DNA from: an uncultured Oscillospiraceae bacterium
GTDB lineage: Bacteria; Bacillota; Clostridia; Oscillospirales; Ruminococcaceae
Direction of reading: 5' to 3'
Assembly: GCA_950097605.1 (NCBI GenBank)
Contig: CATNEU010000113.1
Span: 1 to 5,705 of the forward strand
Length of the DNA: 5,705 nt
In this document: positions 5,205 to 5,705 of the stretch, in pieces
Numbering within the stretch: position 1 is the stretch's first letter
How the letters are laid out: each line of letters opens with the position of its first letter
Made by a program: the position numbers and the translations under genes
The notes under the pieces: generated by a model
What the model saw: the letters and a program-made list of their open reading frames with translations, nothing else
What the model was told of the DNA's origin: nothing
Database searches by the model: none

Positions 5205-5398
5205 GGCCCGTCGCGGCCCGAGCGATAAACTAAAAAATAGATGCATCAAAAAGCTATAAAAAAGCTTCAAAAACACACCCCGTCGCGGCCCGAGCGACAA
5301 GCTAAAGGGAAAGATGCATCAAAAAGCTATATTAAATAACTAAAAAAAACAAACCCGTTGCGGCCCGGGCGACAAACTAAAAATGAGATGCATCTATA
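5205..5398 (-). repeat. Right tandem repeat array, three units in inverted orientation
   Basis: Three copies of TCGCGGCCCGAGCGACAA at 5211-5228 (GAT for GAC), 5283-5300 (exact) and 5358-5375 (TTGCGG, GGGC variants), spaced 72 and 75 bp. Between them lie AAACTAAA/AAGCTAAA, GATGCATCAAAAAGCTATA and AAGCTTCAAAA(A)CACA blocks. These are the reverse complement of the left array; the middle units on both sides (4621-4680 and 5283-5340) are the closest match. Confidence 0.88.
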
Positions 5399-5514
5399 TA
5401 AAAGCGGAAAAAATCCAGAAACAAAGGAATTTGGATGGGCTGGACGCGGAAACTACAGGATTGATGATCCGCCTTGCGGAATCTCTTGCAGGGCAAAAAA
5501 GAGACGGGACATAA
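5383..5514 (+). pseudogene. Possible 3' remnant of a gene, tail of about 35 codons
   Basis: From 5407 to the TAA at 5512-5514 the plus strand reads EKIQKQRNLDGLDAETTGLM followed by IRLAESLAGQKRDGT. This looks like a genuine amphipathic protein C-terminus with normal codon use. The frame can be opened from an ATG at 5383, but that ATG lies in the last repeat unit and has no ribosome binding site, so the native 5' part appears to be missing. The stop codon falls in the loop of the terminator at 5495-5530, as expected of a true gene end. I do not recognise a family. It may instead be a chance frame; about equal odds. Confidence 0.4.
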
Positions 5515-5530
5515 TCCCGTCTCTTTTTTT
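5495..5530. terminator. Convergent intrinsic terminator for the amidase gene
   Basis: Perfect 15-bp inverted repeat: AAAAAAGAGACGGGA (5495-5509), loop CATAA, 5515-5529. The stem ends in A6 on the left and T7 (5524-5530) on the right, so it works on both strands. On the minus strand it begins at the last base pair of the amidase stop codon. Confidence 0.9.
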
Positions 5531-5705
5531 AAATGTTCTGCTCCTGTGAAAGATAGTCCGCCAGCCCGCAGAAAATCGTAAACGCCACCTTGCCGCGGTA
5601 TTCCTCGGTGGCGAGCTGTGCGGCTTCGTCGGGGTTGGAGATAAAGCCGCACTCGACCAGCACGGCGGGCACGTCGGTTTTATACAGCAAAAACAGCTCT
5701 TTTCC
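5529..5705 (-). CDS. cwlD: N-acetylmuramoyl-L-alanine amidase (Amidase_3, CwlD-like), C-terminal part
   Basis: The minus strand from 5705 to the TAA at 5529-5531 encodes 58 residues: GKELFLLYKTDVPAVLVECG, then FISNPDEAAQLATEEYRGK, then a short hydrophobic helix and a Ser-Gln-rich end. PAVLVECGFISN is the hallmark of zinc-dependent Amidase_3 enzymes; its glutamate is the catalytic residue. These enzymes cut the bond between N-acetylmuramic acid and L-alanine in peptidoglycan. CwlD, which makes muramic-delta-lactam in the spore cortex, is the best fit by length and C-terminal layout, but other Amidase_3 proteins share this motif and the N-terminus is outside the window. It ends directly at a terminator with no spacer. 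Confidence 0.85.
   Translation of the reverse strand, partial: GKELFLLYKTDVPAVLVECGFISNPDEAAQLATEEYRGKVAFTIFCGLADYLSQEQNI

Larger units (their letters stand above)
4565..5398. repeat. Large composite inverted-repeat element (about 834 bp), non-coding
   Basis: The whole gap is one symmetric structure centred near 4982. From outside in: three tandem 71-76 bp units (left 4565-4760, right 5205-5398, opposite orientation), a small hairpin on each side (4762-4788 and 5175-5204), a homologous inner arm (about 4790-4925 and 5038-5174), and a central hairpin (4954-5006). Paired landmarks give nearly the same midpoint: unit cores 4981-4983, hairpins 4981.5, inner-arm GTCGCCCTTTG motif 4981, central hairpin 4980. 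Arms are similar, not identical, so this is an old or tolerated duplication and not a recent one. Open frames across it are low-complexity and mirror each other. It carries no transposase. It could be a foldback/MITE-like element or a transcribed structural RNA; I know of no named family that matches. Ends are blurred and I see no target-site duplication. Confidence 0.8.

Noticed and set aside
4800..5300. 166-codon minus-strand frame across the repeat element
   Set aside because: It is built from the repeats (SLGPRR occurs twice because it reads two tandem units), is Arg/Pro-rich with no domain pattern, and has no ribosome binding site. Repeat sequence explains it.

Overview
The window looks like chromosomal DNA of a GC-rich, spore-lineage Firmicute, most likely a gut Clostridia/Oscillospirales species. 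The gene families support this: a DUF1015 fragment, a DUF1836 regulator, a class I fumarase alpha subunit without its beta subunit, a CwlD-type amidase, AGGGGG-class ribosome binding sites and several strong intrinsic terminators. The taxonomic call is an inference from gene content and style, not from a search.

Layout. 1-381 holds two gene ends that meet near position 123: the C-terminal part of a DUF1015 protein on the minus strand (running off the left edge) and an unrecognised C-terminal coding fragment on the plus strand. A 15-bp-stem terminator (418-452) closes this block. 490-1450 is a probable two-gene minus-strand operon: a TrhA/hemolysin III membrane protein followed by a 75-residue YdeI/OmdA-like small protein. 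It is divergent from a DUF1836 regulator (1635-2249). The 226-bp gap after the regulator is not empty. On the minus strand it carries a consensus promoter (TTGACA, 17 nt, TATTAT) followed by an intrinsic terminator about 75 nt downstream, which is the layout of a free-standing small RNA gene.

2476-4522 is a translationally coupled pair: an imidazolonepropionase-like amidohydrolase and a fumarate hydratase/tartrate dehydratase alpha subunit. It ends in a 21-bp perfect terminator stem that contains the last stop codon. From about 4565 to 5398 there is no credible gene. Instead there is an approximately 834-bp structured repeat element: three tandem units of 71-76 bp, an inner homologous arm, a central hairpin, then the same inner arm and three tandem units in inverted orientation, all symmetric about position 4982. 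This element is the largest unexplained object in the window. To its right are a possible truncated gene tail (5383-5514), a 15-bp-stem convergent terminator and the C-terminal end of a CwlD-like N-acetylmuramoyl-L-alanine amidase on the minus strand.

How it fits together: mostly ordinary metabolic, envelope and regulatory genes. The accessory signals are the candidate sRNA, the giant inverted repeat element, the lone fumarase alpha subunit fused by overlap to an amidohydrolase, and the broken gene ends at both edges.
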